Both the position numbers and the translations under genes were made by a program. DNA of 64,000 bases from Petrosia ficiformis. Taxonomy: Eukaryota > Porifera > Demospongiae > Haplosclerida > Petrosiidae. Shown one piece after another: positions 46,226-60,700 of the stretch (positions are counted from its first letter, which is position 1; every line of letters starts with the position of its first letter). The notes beneath the pieces were generated by a model. It was given only the letters and a program-made list of their open reading frames with translations, did no database searches and had not been told where the DNA came from. The stretch spans positions 38,629,200 to 38,693,199 of the forward strand of contig OX345636.1 in the NCBI GenBank assembly GCA_947044365.1, written 5' to 3'.

Positions 46226-47220
46226 TACGTCTATGAATAATGTTACTGTATGTATCCTTGCATGCATCGTTGTTATAATCAGCCCTACTACAAAGGTATT
46301 CTTAGAATTTAACGTACTCCTAGCAAACGTTTATAGTGGTAAGAAGATTTTGTTAAATCACTTAGCATTAATGCAACACTGTGACTATTTGGATATAGTT
46401 CAGAAAATTATGTTCCCAATTAGTAAAGCACATTAGTATTACAGATTAATATAAGGTAAATAATTAAACACAATAGATTCGATCTCACTCATTTAAAGAT
46501 ATACAGATACAATGTAATCAATAGAGAAGATATTATAAAAATAGAGTCATTTGTGTTAATTACAGCAGACGATTTATTACCAAGCTGAACTATCTTCTTA
46601 TTAACAGATATACATGTATATATAAGCATGAAACCATTTGTCTTAGTATAGCCTGGCTTTTACGTAATTTACTACACTATATATTTGCTTGTTTCTGTGC
46701 ACAAAATAACGATTACAATATAGTAAAATTGATTAATTAAATTGGCGTGCAAAGTATTGCGATGTTTATCACAAAGAATATTTTACTGATAATGTAACAA
46801 CTAATTGCTAGTCCCTATTTCTGTGGAAATTATAAAAACAAATACAAATAGTTACACATTCCATCACTCGTATTTATAGTATGCAAGTTATTGATATGGT
46901 ATAAAACATTAACATGCAGGTATACTAATTGGTCCTTAGAAAGTGTCAACTTTATTCATGATTCATGCATGTCAATTATTGTTTTTTCTATAGATAGTTT
47001 ATGACCCACTTAACAATTCATATTAATATTTTTAAAAAAGGGAAGACAATCAAGACATCTCTAAAACACATTTAAATACACTTAAGAACTCACAAGTATA
47101 AATGAGAATAAAAACCTATTTATTGGTTAATACTAACAACACCATTATACATCAGTTACAGTGAGTTCTTTCTCAGTTTCGTTATTATCCTTAAGCTTGA
47201 TGAATGAATCTGTACTACTG
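46226..47220 (-). other. 3' flank of the right SMB gene
   Basis: No additional gene seen. AATAAA on the minus strand at 47119-47124, about 100 bp after the stop codon, is the likely polyadenylation signal. The rest is AT-rich and featureless. Confidence 0.55.
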
Positions 47221-47395
47221 TCACATTGTGGAGACATGTTGAGTTTTACTCTCTTCGCAATTTTTTTCCACTGTCCTCATGGAGATTCCTTTAGTCTCAA
47301 TATTATGAGTAGGTTGAGAGAATGCAGTAGAATTTATGAAGAAGCCATGGTAGTTTTGATCAATATTATATTTTCCTTTTGAGGATCTTTGTTTC
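47221..47395 (-). CDS. Cytoplasmic tail exon of right SMB gene
   Basis: Acceptor TTTCAG at 47396. The frame follows the TM exon and begins MKQRSSKGKYN, a basic stop-transfer segment. It continues for 57 residues and ends at TGA 47221-47223. It has several Ser/Thr and two Tyr (KYNI, NYHGF), but no signalling motif I recognise. Confidence 0.8.
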
Positions 47396-48690
47396 CTGAA
47401 ATATGTATTATAACTTATTATTATTCAGATAATAGGAAACAAATCAACACATGCATTTATTATAGTCACATGTTAATTATTATTGCAGTGGTGTAGGAAG
47501 GACAGAGGCTGGGTAGGCCATCGCCTTTTTAAACAAATCATAACTATTCATGCAGCAATTACTTCTACGATGCTCAAAATATGTCGGTGTATTAGTGGGC
47601 ATAGCTTCAATGGGCTCTACACTTGCAAAGTGTTTCCTACACCCCTGTATAATGAGAATAACTATGCTTAAAATATTCCCTTGGATGGGTGAAAGGGCTA
47701 TAATTAAGATTATATATTAATTAAAATTTGCTTTATGAAACTTACATGAAAAGCAATACTGCTATGACAACTAATGTAGTAATTATACAAACTGCAACAC
47801 AAACAACTGCAATAGCTGCAATGTCAGCAGTTGTTAGACCTTCATTTTCATCACCTTTAGGTTCCGCTAGAGGAGCAGTTGATATCCTATCAAAACCAGC
47901 ATCACTGTATTCACCACTATCAATAGCTTCCTATAACAATATATTTACAACCTTCCATATAAAATCAATAATAATTATATGTAATTGTTCAAAATTATAA
48001 ATAATTATGTTAAGAGTACAGTCAAATTTATACTCTAACTAGCTTCGGCTTTGTCTCAGCCCATTTAAAGTACAGCTCACCATACTCAATCATACATATA
48101 AATAATATATATATAATTATAGTTAAGATACATCAAACATAGCAAAAAGTTGTATATATGCAACAGCTAATGGTTATACAACCACAGACATGACATAAGG
48201 CTATAATGATATTCATAATAGACTTCAAAACAGCATATGCTTAATTGAGTTACAAACTGGGAAGAAACAGTTAGCTATACTCTATAGTATACATACATAA
48301 TTATATAATATACATATATAATTAAGTAATTATACTTATCATTATATATATATACATTGTATAGCTTGTGGTATACCATGGAAACCAATTCAAATTTTGA
48401 TGAGGTTATAGTTATTGCATATCACAAATTTGGCCTCAGTTTTGGATGTTTCTAGTTGCATAGTGGCTCTCAGCTTATAAATATAAATATATATATATAT
48501 ATGTAACTATTTATAATTATTATAATATATATATATTATGTATATACATATTTTTTGTATATAGGACCTGTTAGCATACTATATACAATATAACTGTATG
48601 ATGGTGAGATCTCCTGCATAGTGTGCACATGGAAGGTCTATATACAATATATAGGACTCACCACATCAAAAGGATGATGTCACCATCATA

Positions 48691-48730
<40 letters not shown>

Positions 48731-51700
48731 ATTATATATTATATATATTTATCAAACCATAGAAACAACGAATCCATACATTTTCAATTAGACATTCAAA
48801 TCACGCACTATGATAATATTTTACCGTATTGTACTGGACTAGCATGACCGTTTTTATTGCACAGAAAATCACCTGATGGGATGATTTATTTTACAGCGTG
48901 TCACATGTTGCTAAATAAAAATTGAGATTACTCTCTAATTTCTTTATTTTTGGCGATGGTGAAGTTAGTAAACATAAGTTGTGATACAATTCTGAATGAT
49001 TTAAGTTTTGTTTACGATAAAATGTGAAAATAGAGAGGTTTTTAGATGTTCAGTGCTGAAAGTCGGGTTAGAGGTTGCCCGAGATAGCTACTGGTTTGGG
49101 ATTCAACTTGTAAATGCTTCAAGATGACCATCTTTATCACGATAGTTAGAATAATAAAGTATTGCTAAGTAAGCAAAAACAAGCATGATTTGATAAATTT
49201 ATTATCGCACCAATACCCGGGAAATATTACGAGATGGATACAGCGTGCCACTCCTCCTTCGCACTCGTGGCAACACTGTATTCAATTTGTAATAATTCCT
49301 AGTATCTGCGCGATAATATGTGACCGCGAATGAGAAAACGTGTCTTGTGCGACTTTTATTGATATTGAGTTATTAGCCAAAATAGATGGCATAGCAAACA
49401 CTTGTCGAAATCGAGATTTCGCTTGCTTTATGATTATAGGTGACTTACTCATCCTCTGAGACTATCTAAAGTCCTCTGGAGTACCTCGCTATACTGCAAA
49501 CACTCGTTTTATTATAAACGGATAGTTTACGGAAAAACGTGAAAATGTTATAAATTGCTTTTTTCTAGCATTTTAATTTTAATTGCTGTCAAAGCTTTGA
49601 GGGCGTGTAACTCAGCAACGGAACGTCATATTGCAAAATCAAAACCATCAGTAAGTAGCTTGAAACATGGAGAATCCGCTGATAGCAAAAACTCAATTTT
49701 GAATTTTAGTCGCACAAGTCACGTTTTCTCATTCTCGGTCACATATATATAACAATTATGTTTATGTATTAAAAATATTTGTAGTTAAATTATTATTACA
49801 AGGTATATAACTCTTTCTTATATGATCTTAAGTTGGAACTGACCTTGATTAATCCTTCCACAACATCACATTGAAGTACTTGTGTAGATCCACTTTGTAT
49901 CATGATATAAAATGATACATCTATTTCTCCTTCAGAGTTGTTTGTCACTTCCAAAATAATTACGTCAGCCGTGGTAATGGGTATCCAGTCATCTCTGACA
50001 AACAGAATTGGTAAGTGCAAATAAAACTTCACATTTCAATATTCTTCAACTTCATTAAGCTGAAGATTACAAATAAATTGTTCTTTTGTTATAAACACAA
50101 ACTATAACATCTGAAAACTACTGATATAATTGTGTTCAAATAAGTATGTTTTTGTTTATGTGTCTGTTCCCTCATTCTATTCTGATTGGGATTGGTTGAA
50201 TGTATAAAATTTTCTTAAAGGCTATTTAATTGCCACTACAATATAGATCAGTCCAGGTCAATAAATCATTCCACTCAGTCTGATAGATTTACATATCATG
50301 TTATTTTCACCGAGATATAATAGAAGGTGTTATGTTTGTATCAAAGCTGTTTGTCGTAATATAATGCACATCATGATGTCACTTATAATCACAGAGTCTA
50401 TGAAATGAACCAGTAGCCTACCCTTCATACATTGATTCATTACTTTGAGAAGAGTTAAGAAACGATTTACTTAAAGGAAATTTATTATGAGACAATACAG
50501 TAATACACATGAAGTGTAAATTGTCTTCAATTGCTGGATAAAGTGTGGAATTCTTTCTTAACAACATTTTATAATAGTTAGAACACTTTTTGCGAATGAT
50601 ACTATTCAGGTCTCTTCTCAACTATGTGCAAACAATAACTATATAAAAAATCAGCAAGACTACGCAATCATCTTCTTTTAATTTTAAAGACTAGTATTAA
50701 CTAGTATTCTATACTATAACCTCTTACGTTCTCTTCCGTGTGCCAAGATCTACAGCAACACATTCTGCAGGAAACCTGGAACAGTATGTATTGACTGCAT
50801 CTACTGTAGTCTGTTTGAATTTCAGTTCAATATCTGATGTGAACTGTAATTAATAAGTATGTCAATCAATCATGTAATAAATAAGTAATTAGTGTCTACA
50901 TAAAACAATTATCTCACAGTTTCTTTAGTAAATCCTCCAAGGCTTGCAATTATAGCATTATTAATAACTGCATCTGGTGTTGTTGTGGGTCTTATTCTTG
51001 AGCTTATAATTGTGAAAGTTGTTGCATTTGGAGTAATAATACTCCCTGTGTCTGAATAGAAGTTTTCAAATGAAGGAGTAAATATTTATATATATATATA
51101 TACATTTTTTTTTGAATACCTCTGCTTGCTGTTAACGTTGGTTTTGTAGATGAGCTTGTTCTTCCACCTGAAGTATTAGAAGAACGACTGAAACTAGACA
51201 TTGTAACTGAAGTTGATGTGACACTAGAAGTAGTGACTGTTTCAGAGGTCATAGTGGTAAGAACAAATGATGATGAAGAATAAGTCACACCAGTTGCTAC
51301 AGTGGTAGAAATAGTGGTTGGAATGACTGACGAAGCAGAAGATGTCTCACTGGATACACTGACTGTTCCAGTGCTTACAGTGGTAGGAATAGTATTTGAA
51401 GTAACAGAGGAAGCAGAAGTGACTGGTAACATCACAGTAGAAGTAGTGACTAGACCAGAAGTTACCGTAGTTGGACTATAAGATGACATAAATGAGTCTG
51501 TGCTAGATATAATAATTGGAACAGATGTTACAGTAGTAGCTGATGTATAAGAAAAGACCAATGATGTCATACTAGATGAATCAACTGCTATAGAATAATA
51601 CAAGGGAGAAGATAGAATTATAATTACACATTCAAGACATCTGTACCTGAGGAATAGCATCCAATATCTTTAATATCAGAACAGCAGTCATTAAACTGGT

Positions 51701-54700
51701 AACAGACCTGATCACAATAACATCCTTGAGCCAAACAACCTGATACACAGCAACCACCAATAATACCAACCAGTTCAACACAAGAACCTATAATTATTAT
51801 AATAATGTGTAATATGTGTAAAATTAACATTAATAATAATAGTTATACCTGGTGTTTGTGTGGGTGTTGTTAATGCAGTAGATGACAAATCATCGGTTCT
51901 GCTTACTATAGAAATATATAATAATAATAGAATCATGACATACATGGTTCATATAACGCGTTTGCACTTACATGTATTCACGTTACCTGTAGATTGTGTG
52001 AGAGTTGTTGACACACTGATAGTGACAGTAGAAGATGAAAATGTTGATGTGTCTCCTGTGATATGTAGAAAATATTACTAAAATTGCTCTTTTTCAGAAT
52101 TATACATTCTCCCTTGGTTTTCAATCTAGAAAGAGTGTAGATCACTCAATTTATTATTTCCCACCTAGTGGAAAGCATCCAATATCTTCAATATCAGTAC
52201 AGCAGTCATTATTCTGGTAACAGAGCTGATCACAATAACATCCTTGAGCATAACAACTAGATTCACAACAACCACCAATAATACCAACAAGTTCAACACA
52301 AGAACCTATAATTATTATAATAATGTGTAATTTCTGTAGAACTAACATTAATAATTATAGTTATACCTGGTGTTTGTGTGGGTGTTGTTAATGAAGTGGA
52401 TGACAAATCATCTGTTGTGCTCACTAAAATATATTATAATAATAGAACCACAATATACATAGTTCATTTATTATGATTTGCATAACGTTACCTGTAGATT
52501 GTGTGAGAGTTGTTGACACACTGATTGTGACAGTAGAAGATGAAAATATTGATGTGTCTCCTGTGATATGTAGAAAATGTTACTAAAGTTTTTCTTTTCA
52601 GAATGATCATACATTCTTCTCTAATTCCTTTCACAAAGTATTTTATTATTTCTCACCTTGCAGAAAGCATCCAATATCTTCAATATCAGTACAGCAGTCA
52701 TTATTCTGGTAACAGAGCTGATCACAATAACATCCTTGAGCATAACAACCAGACACACAACAACCACCAGTAACACCAACAAGTTCAATACAAGTACCTA
52801 TAGTTATTATAATAATGTGCAATCAGAGAAAACGGTAATAATATTTATACCTGGTGTTTGGATGGGTGTTGTTAATGAAGTGGATGACAAATCATCTGTT
52901 GTGCTCACTATACAAATATATAATAATAATAGAATCTTGACATACATAGTTCATATAACGTGGTTTGCAGTTACATGTATTTACGTTACCTGTAGATTGA
53001 GTGAGAGTTGTCGACACACTGATAGTGACAGCAGAAGATGAAAATGTTGATATGTCTCCTGTGATATGTAGAAAATATTACTGAAATTGCTCTTTTTCAG
53101 AATTATACAATCTTCCTTGGTTTTCAATCTAGAAAGAGTGTAGATTAATCAATATATTATTTCCCACCTAGTGGAAAGCATCCAATATCTTCAATATCAG
53201 TACAGCAGTCATTATTCTGGTAACAGAGCTGATCACAATAACATCCTTGAGCATAACAACTAGATTCACAACAACCACCAATAATACCAACATGTTCAAC
53301 ACAAGAACCTATAATTATTATAATAATGTGTAGTTTGTGTAAAGTTAACATTAATAATAATAGTTATACCTGGTGTTTGTGTGGGTGTTGTTAATGCAGT
53401 GGATGACAAATCATCCGTTGTGCTCACTATAGAAATGTAACAATAATTAACTCATGATTTATACAGCATGGATTGCAATTGTATGTATATTCATGTCACC
53501 TGTAGATTGTGTGAAAGCTGTTGACATGCTGATAGTAACAGCAGAAGACGAAAATGTTGATGTGTCTCCTGTAATATGTAGAAAGTATTACTAAAGATGT
53601 TCTAGTTCAGAACGATTATATATATTCTCCCTTCATCTTAGGAAGAGTATATTATTCTTTCCCACCTGGCGGAAAGCATCCAATATCTTCAATATCAGTA
53701 CAGCAGTCATTATACTGGTAACAGAGCTGATCACAATAACATCCTTGAGCATAACAACCAGATACACAACAACCACCAGTAACACCAACAAGTTCAATAC
53801 AAGTACCTATAGTTATTATAATAATGTGCAATCAGAGAAAACGGTAATAATATTTATACCTGGTGTTTGGGTGGGTGTTGTTAATGAAGTGGATGACAAA
53901 TCATCTGTTGTGCTCACTATACAAATATATAATAATAATAGAATCATGACATACATAGTTCATACAACGTGGTTTGCAGTTACATGTATTTACGTTACCT
54001 GTAGATTGTATTGTGTGAGAGTTGTTGACACACTGATAGTGACAGTAGAAGATGAAAATGTTGATATGTCTCCTGTGATATGTAGAAAATATTACTGAAA
54101 TTACTCTTTTTCAGAATTATACATTCTCCCTTGGTTTTCAATCTAGAAAGAGTGTAGATTAATCAATATATTATTTCCCACCTAGTGGAAAGCATCCAAT
54201 ATCTTCAATATCAGTACAGCAGTCATTATTCTGGTAACAGAGCTGATCACAATAACATCCTTGAGCATAACAACTAGATTCACAACAACCACCAATAATA
54301 CCAACATGTTCAACACAAGAACCTATAATAATTATTATTATAATAATGTGTAATTTTTGTAAAGTTAACATTAATAATTATAGTTATACCTGGTGTTTGT
54401 GTGGGTGTTGTTAATGCAGTGGATGACAAATCATCCGTTGTGCTCACTATAGAAATGTAACAATAATTAAATCATGATTTATACAGCATGGATTGCAATT
54501 GTATGTATATTCATGTCACCTGTAGATTGTGTGAAAGCTGTTGACATGCTGATAGTAACAGCAGAAGACGAAAATGTTGATGTGTCTCCTGTAATATGTA
54601 GAAAGTATTACTAAAGATGTTCTAGTTCAGAACGATTATATATATTCTCCCTGCATCTTAGGAAGAGTATATTATTCTTTCCCACCTGGCGGAAAGCATC

Positions 54701-57700
54701 CAATATCTTCAATATCAGTACAGCAGTCATTATTCTGGTAACAGAGCTGATCACAATAACATCCTTGAGCATAACAACCAGATACACAACAACCACCAGT
54801 AACACCAACAAGTTCAATACAAGTACCTATAGTTATTATAATAATGTGCAATCAGAGAAAACGGTAATAATATTTATACCTGGTGTTTGGGTGGGTGTTG
54901 TTAATGAAGTGGATGACAAATCATCTATTGTGCTCACTATACAAATATATAATAATAATAGAATCATGACATACATAGTTCATATAACGTGGTTTGCAGT
55001 TACATGTATTTACGTTACCTGTAGATTGTGTGAGAGTTGTCGACACACTGATAGTGACACTGGAAGATGAAAATATTGATGTGTCTCCTGTGATATGTAG
55101 AAAGTATTACTAAAGATGTTCTAGTTGAGAACGATTATATATATTCTCCCTTCATCTTAGGAAGAGTATATTATTCTTTCCCACCTGGCGGAAAGCATCC
55201 AATATCTTCAATATCAGTACAGCAGTCATTATTCTGGTAACAGAGCTGATCACAATAACATCCTTGAGCATAACAACCAGATACACAACAACCACCAGTA
55301 ACACCAACAAGTTCAATACAAGTACCTATAGTTATTATAATAATGTGCAATCAGAGAAAACGGTAATAATATTTATACCTGGTGTTTGGGTGGGTGTTGT
55401 TAATGAAGTGGATGACAAATCATCTGTTGTGCTCACTATACAAATATATAATAATAATAGAATCATGACATACATAGTTCATACAACGTGGTTTGCAGTT
55501 ACATGTAATTACGTTACCTGTAGATTGTGTGAGAGTTGTCGACACACTGATAGTGACAGTGGAAGATGAAAATGTTGATATGTCTCCTGTGATATGTAGA
55601 AAATATTACTGAAATTGCTCTTTTTCAGAATTATACATTCTCCCTTGGTTTTCAATCTAGAAAGAGTGTAGATTAATCAATATAATATTTCCCACCTAGT
55701 GGAAAGCATCCAATATCTTCAATATCAGTACAGCAGTCATTATTCTGGTAACAGAGCTGATCAAAATAACATCCTTGAGCATAACAACTAGATTCACAAC
55801 AACCACCAATAATACCAACAAGTTCAACACAAGAACCTATAATTATTATAATAATGTGTAATTTGTGTAAAGTTAACATTAATAATAATAGTTATACCTG
55901 GTGTTTGTGTGGGTGTTGTTAATGAAGTGGATGACAAATCATCTGTTGTGTTCACTGTACAAATATATAATAATAATAGAATCATGACATACATAGTTCA
56001 TATAACGTGGTTTGCAGTTACATGTATTTACGTTACCTGTAGATTGTGTGAGAGTTGTCGACACACTGATAGTGACAGTAGAAGATGAAAATGTTGATGT
56101 GTCTCCTGTGATATGTAGAAAATATTACTAAAATTGCTCTTTTTCTGAATTATACATTCTCCCTTGGTTTTCAATCTAGAAAGAGTGTAGTTTAATCAAT
56201 TTATTATTTCCCACCTAGTGGAAAGCATCCAATATCTTCAATATCCGTGCAGCAGTCATTATTCTGGTAGCAGAGCTGATCACAATAACATCCTTGAGCA
56301 TAACAACCAGACACACAACAACCACCAGTAACACCAACAAGTTCAATACAAGTACCTATAGTTATTATAATAATGTGCAATCAGAGAAAACGGTAATAAT
56401 ATTTATACCTGGTGTTTGGGTGGGTGTTGTTAATGAAGTGGATGGCAAATCATCTATTGTGCTCTCTATACAAATGTAACAATATTAATACTATGATAAA
56501 TTTATCAATGTAAAAAAAGGTTTGATATTTCAACCAATATCGTTTGGTTACCTTAATTTCATGCAGGCCAATTTAATAATATGCCTTAGCATACCACACT
56601 GCTGTATTCAAGTATTGAACAGTAAGACAGTTTGCGTTTGTAATTTTGAGTTGAAATGTTATTGCTTAAAATGACTAAGTAAATTGATAATGGAGTATGA
56701 CTAATATGATGACAGTTCTTATGTAAATTTATAGTGGGGAAGTACTGACATACTGCGAACAACTAGAGCTGTGAACCTGCACATTTTTCCAAAACTGGTA
56801 ACTGAGATACATATAACTGGCAGTTAACTGATAGTTGTCATTATCATCAAAAGAATTATCATCAATAGCTCAAATATATTCAATATTCAGTTAGACAAGT
56901 CTTACAATTGCATTTAGATATTTTCCTCTTGTAACTGAGGTGAATAGGAGGTGCATTTACATGCAATAATACTAATTTGTTAACATGTTCTGTCCGGACA
57001 AAGTGTTGATTGTTTTGCATTCACGATGTTCCCAGCTGTGCTGAATAAGCGCGCAGATGGTGTAGCAACTATGCCAAGATACCTTTGAGCCATTAGGAAA
57101 AGACAGCTGTTGTAAATTCCACCATGCCAAAGGTTTTTCACTAGAAGGTACACTTTTATAACGACTAATCTCCGCTTGCACAATTTCGTTTTGTGATACT
57201 ATAACTGTTCCTATTGAACAAGGTTGAGTATCAAACTTGTCATTTAACATTTCACTACCAGATAGAACACAAAGGAACAAGATAGAAAGTATCCCTATGA
57301 TTGATTTGTGGTGTCCAGCATTCAGTAATCATGGCTGACTTTATCATGCCTGAAACACAACAGCCTATTATAGTTATTATTTTGATTATCTACTATCTTT
57401 ACCTTTCAAAGAACTTTAGGAATATATTTCAGGCAGAATAGCTTGCTATTAGTTCCAGTTTCTATGTATGATGGCCCTGAATCATGGCAACCAGTACTAG
57501 GAGTAAGAAGAGCGGTGCCGAATGCTATTGGTGTAACGACAAAGGAAAGTGTTTTAACTGCCAATGCTCCAAACATGGTCTTGCCTGTTCTAACTGTTTT
57601 CCCCTGAAGAGAGGCCACTGTTTTAACAGGTTTAACGGGCCCTCACCGTTGGATCCTCTCTCTGTTTGTCCCTCACCTGCTGTTTTGAGTTCGAACTCTC

Positions 57701-60700
57701 AGCCATCTTCTCCACCATCTACTGTGGATCATCCGCAACCTTCTCACTGTGGCAGAAGTCAGTCACCTTTTTCACCATGTGACACTCTCCCTCCGATCCC
57801 ATCTCTCCTGCCTATCCCTGATCTTCCCCCCTTTACCCACCTACCATCAAACCCTGTTTTCTCCTGGGGAAGTGCTGAAGAGACATCCGTCATCCCTCTG
57901 CTCGATAAGATATACAAAGAGGTTGTCTGTTGGAAGAGGAACCTTTTTCGTGTTCCTTTTGGGAGTGCTGGGAAGAGGTTCGTCTCTGAAATGGCTCGTT
58001 TGTTTTTTGACTATGCTAATTGTTCAAGCACTGAGATCATATCTCTGAAAGCTGCTCTTGTTTTACCCTCTTTGTTGCTACAACATCCTCATCCTAAATC
58101 AAAAGACAAGGAAAATATCTCGTGTCTGGAAAGATGTCTCAATGAGTGGTCAGATGGACATTTGTCCATTCTCTTTGATGAGTGTAAGCAAATTCAGAGT
58201 CGCCTTCGGCCATCAAGGCCCTATGAATCGGACACTAGTAATCGGCGCGCTATAGCATTTACCAATCTTGTTTGCCAATCTTTGCGTTTGCTGGACTCTT
58301 CCTCCTCTGGTCGTATTCTCCATCTTAATGATCCCTCTGGTCAAGATAACCTATCTGTTCTGGATTGTCTACATTCCAAACATCCTCAGGGTCAGCCTAT
58401 TTCGTCTTCTGATTATAACTATCCACTTCAGTCAGACTTTGACCCTCATCCTGTCATCTTTGAGAAACTCACTGGTTCTCTTATTAAATCTGTGGCTCAA
58501 CGTACACGAGGATCTGCTGGTCCCTCTGGGGTTGATGCTGCCGAATGGAGTCTCTGCTCTTGTTTTAAGAGATCGTCTGATGAACTTTGTTCTGCCCTTG
58601 CTGCTGTGGCCCGTAGGTTATGTTCTGAGTATGTTGACCCTGCTGGACTCTCAACGTTTGTTGCAAGTCAGCTGATCGCTCTCAACAAGAACCCTGGGGT
58701 TCACCCCATCGGTGTTGGTGAGGTCTGTCGACGTATAATTGGCAAGGTAATCCTTTGTGTTATTGGTTTGGACATCCAAGAGGCTGCAGGTTCTGTACAG
58801 TTATGTGCTGGGCAATTGGGCAGCTGTGAGTCAGCTATTCATTCCGTTAGAAGCTTGTTCTCTGATCCTGTCTCAGGGCCTCCTTATGGTTGATGCCTCT
58901 AATGCCTTCAACAGTCTAAATAGACAACTAGCTCTAATTAACATCTTTCGTCTCTGTCCATCCTTTTCCAAAGTCTTAATAAACACCTATAGAGATCCTG
59001 TTAGTATGTTTATTGATGGTGAGTCTATATTCTCAACTGAGGGAACCACACAAGGAGACCCACTGACTATGGGCATGTATGCCCTTGCCACCATTCCCCT
59101 TATTCGTCGTCTTCATGACTTTGCCAAGCAAGTGTGGTATGCTGATGACGCTGCTGCATGTGATACTCTCTCACACTTACGGCAGTGGTGGGATTTATTA
59201 AATGATATCGGTCCTTCTTATGGTTATTTTCCAAATTCTCGAAAGACATATCTATTGGTTAAACCTGAATGTGTGGATGAAGAAAAATCCCTTTTTAGTG
59301 ACACAATGGTTAACATCACTGATGCTGGTCATCGGTATCTTGGATCTGTAATTGGTTCTGATGAATATGTTAATTCTTTCGTTGAGCAAAAGATTGACAT
59401 GTGGAATAATGAGCTGCTTAATTGGTGGAGTTTGCTGACAGTCAACCCCATGCTTCGTTTACTGCTCTAACCCATGGTCTTTTCGGGAAATGGTTCTTTC
59501 TCGCTCGTACGACCCCCAATATTGCTCACCTCTTTCAACCACTCGAGACTACCATTCGTTCCAAGCTCTTACCTGTTTTACTGGGTCAAGGCCCGCCCAA
59601 TGATTCTCTCAGGGATCTCTTTTCTCTCCCAGCACGCTTTCGTGGAATGGGAATTATTAATCCTGTGATTACTGCAGTTGACCAACATTCTAAATCCATA
59701 GGGGTCTCACAACCACCTACGGTATGGTTGGTCACCTACTCGACTTCCATTAAAATGTGTGTGTGGAAATGATTTTACTGTTGAACATGCCTTAAGTTGT
59801 TCCCATGGTGGCCTACCCTCTCAGCGTCATAATGAGTTACGTGACTTCACTGCATCTCATATGTCTGATGTTTGTAAAGACGTTAAAACCGAACCTGACC
59901 TTCAACCTTTATCTGGAGAATCACTTCGTTATCGCACAGCTATAACTGATGATGAGGCCAGGCTTGATGTTCGTGCTCTTGGCTTCTGGGGTTGCAAATC
60001 TACTAGAGACTATTTTGATGTGAGGGTCTTCAATTCATTTGCTAAATCATATCGTAAGAAAGCTGTAGATACTGTGTACAGGCAATTGGAGCAACTGAAG
60101 AGACGTGCATATGATCAGAGAGTTCGCGAAATTGAACATGGTACCACTTATTTTCTCTGCTACTGGAGGCCTTGGTAAGGCTGCTCATGTTACCTTCCAT
60201 AGACTAGCCTCTCTTCTATCTGCAAAATGGGATGACCACTACAATCAGGTGATCAGGTGGCTGTGCTGCTATATTTCCTTTTCTCTTTTACAGTCAGCTA
60301 TCTCCTGTATTCGTGGCTCTCGTACATCTCCTATATTTGACTATCACTCCATTAGCCTCGCGGTGGTGGAGTCCAAATTGTTTACCTAACTGTTTATTGG
60401 ATTGTATTTTATTATTATTATTTAATTATTTCTTTTTATTATATTATTGGACGTTTACATTTATTATTATTATATTTTTTAAAAATTAAAAATAAAAATA
60501 AAAAAATTAAAATAAATAAATAAAAATTAATTGACCGAGCGATCGAGCCCCTGGAATTACGCAACTTCCTTCACTACGTATACAACGCATACTCGCGCAA
60601 GTGGACACAAGAAAAAAAATTAAAAAATTATTTATATATATTATATATATAGATTCAACCCCGTGAAAAGCAATCATAGAGATGGCCCTGCAGGCCATAA

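Noticed and set aside
52658..56479. Plus-strand open frames of about 60-127 codons (ending PGVWVGVVNEVDDKSS)
   Set aside because: These are antisense shadows of the SMB, A and B exons, repeated because the exons are repeated.
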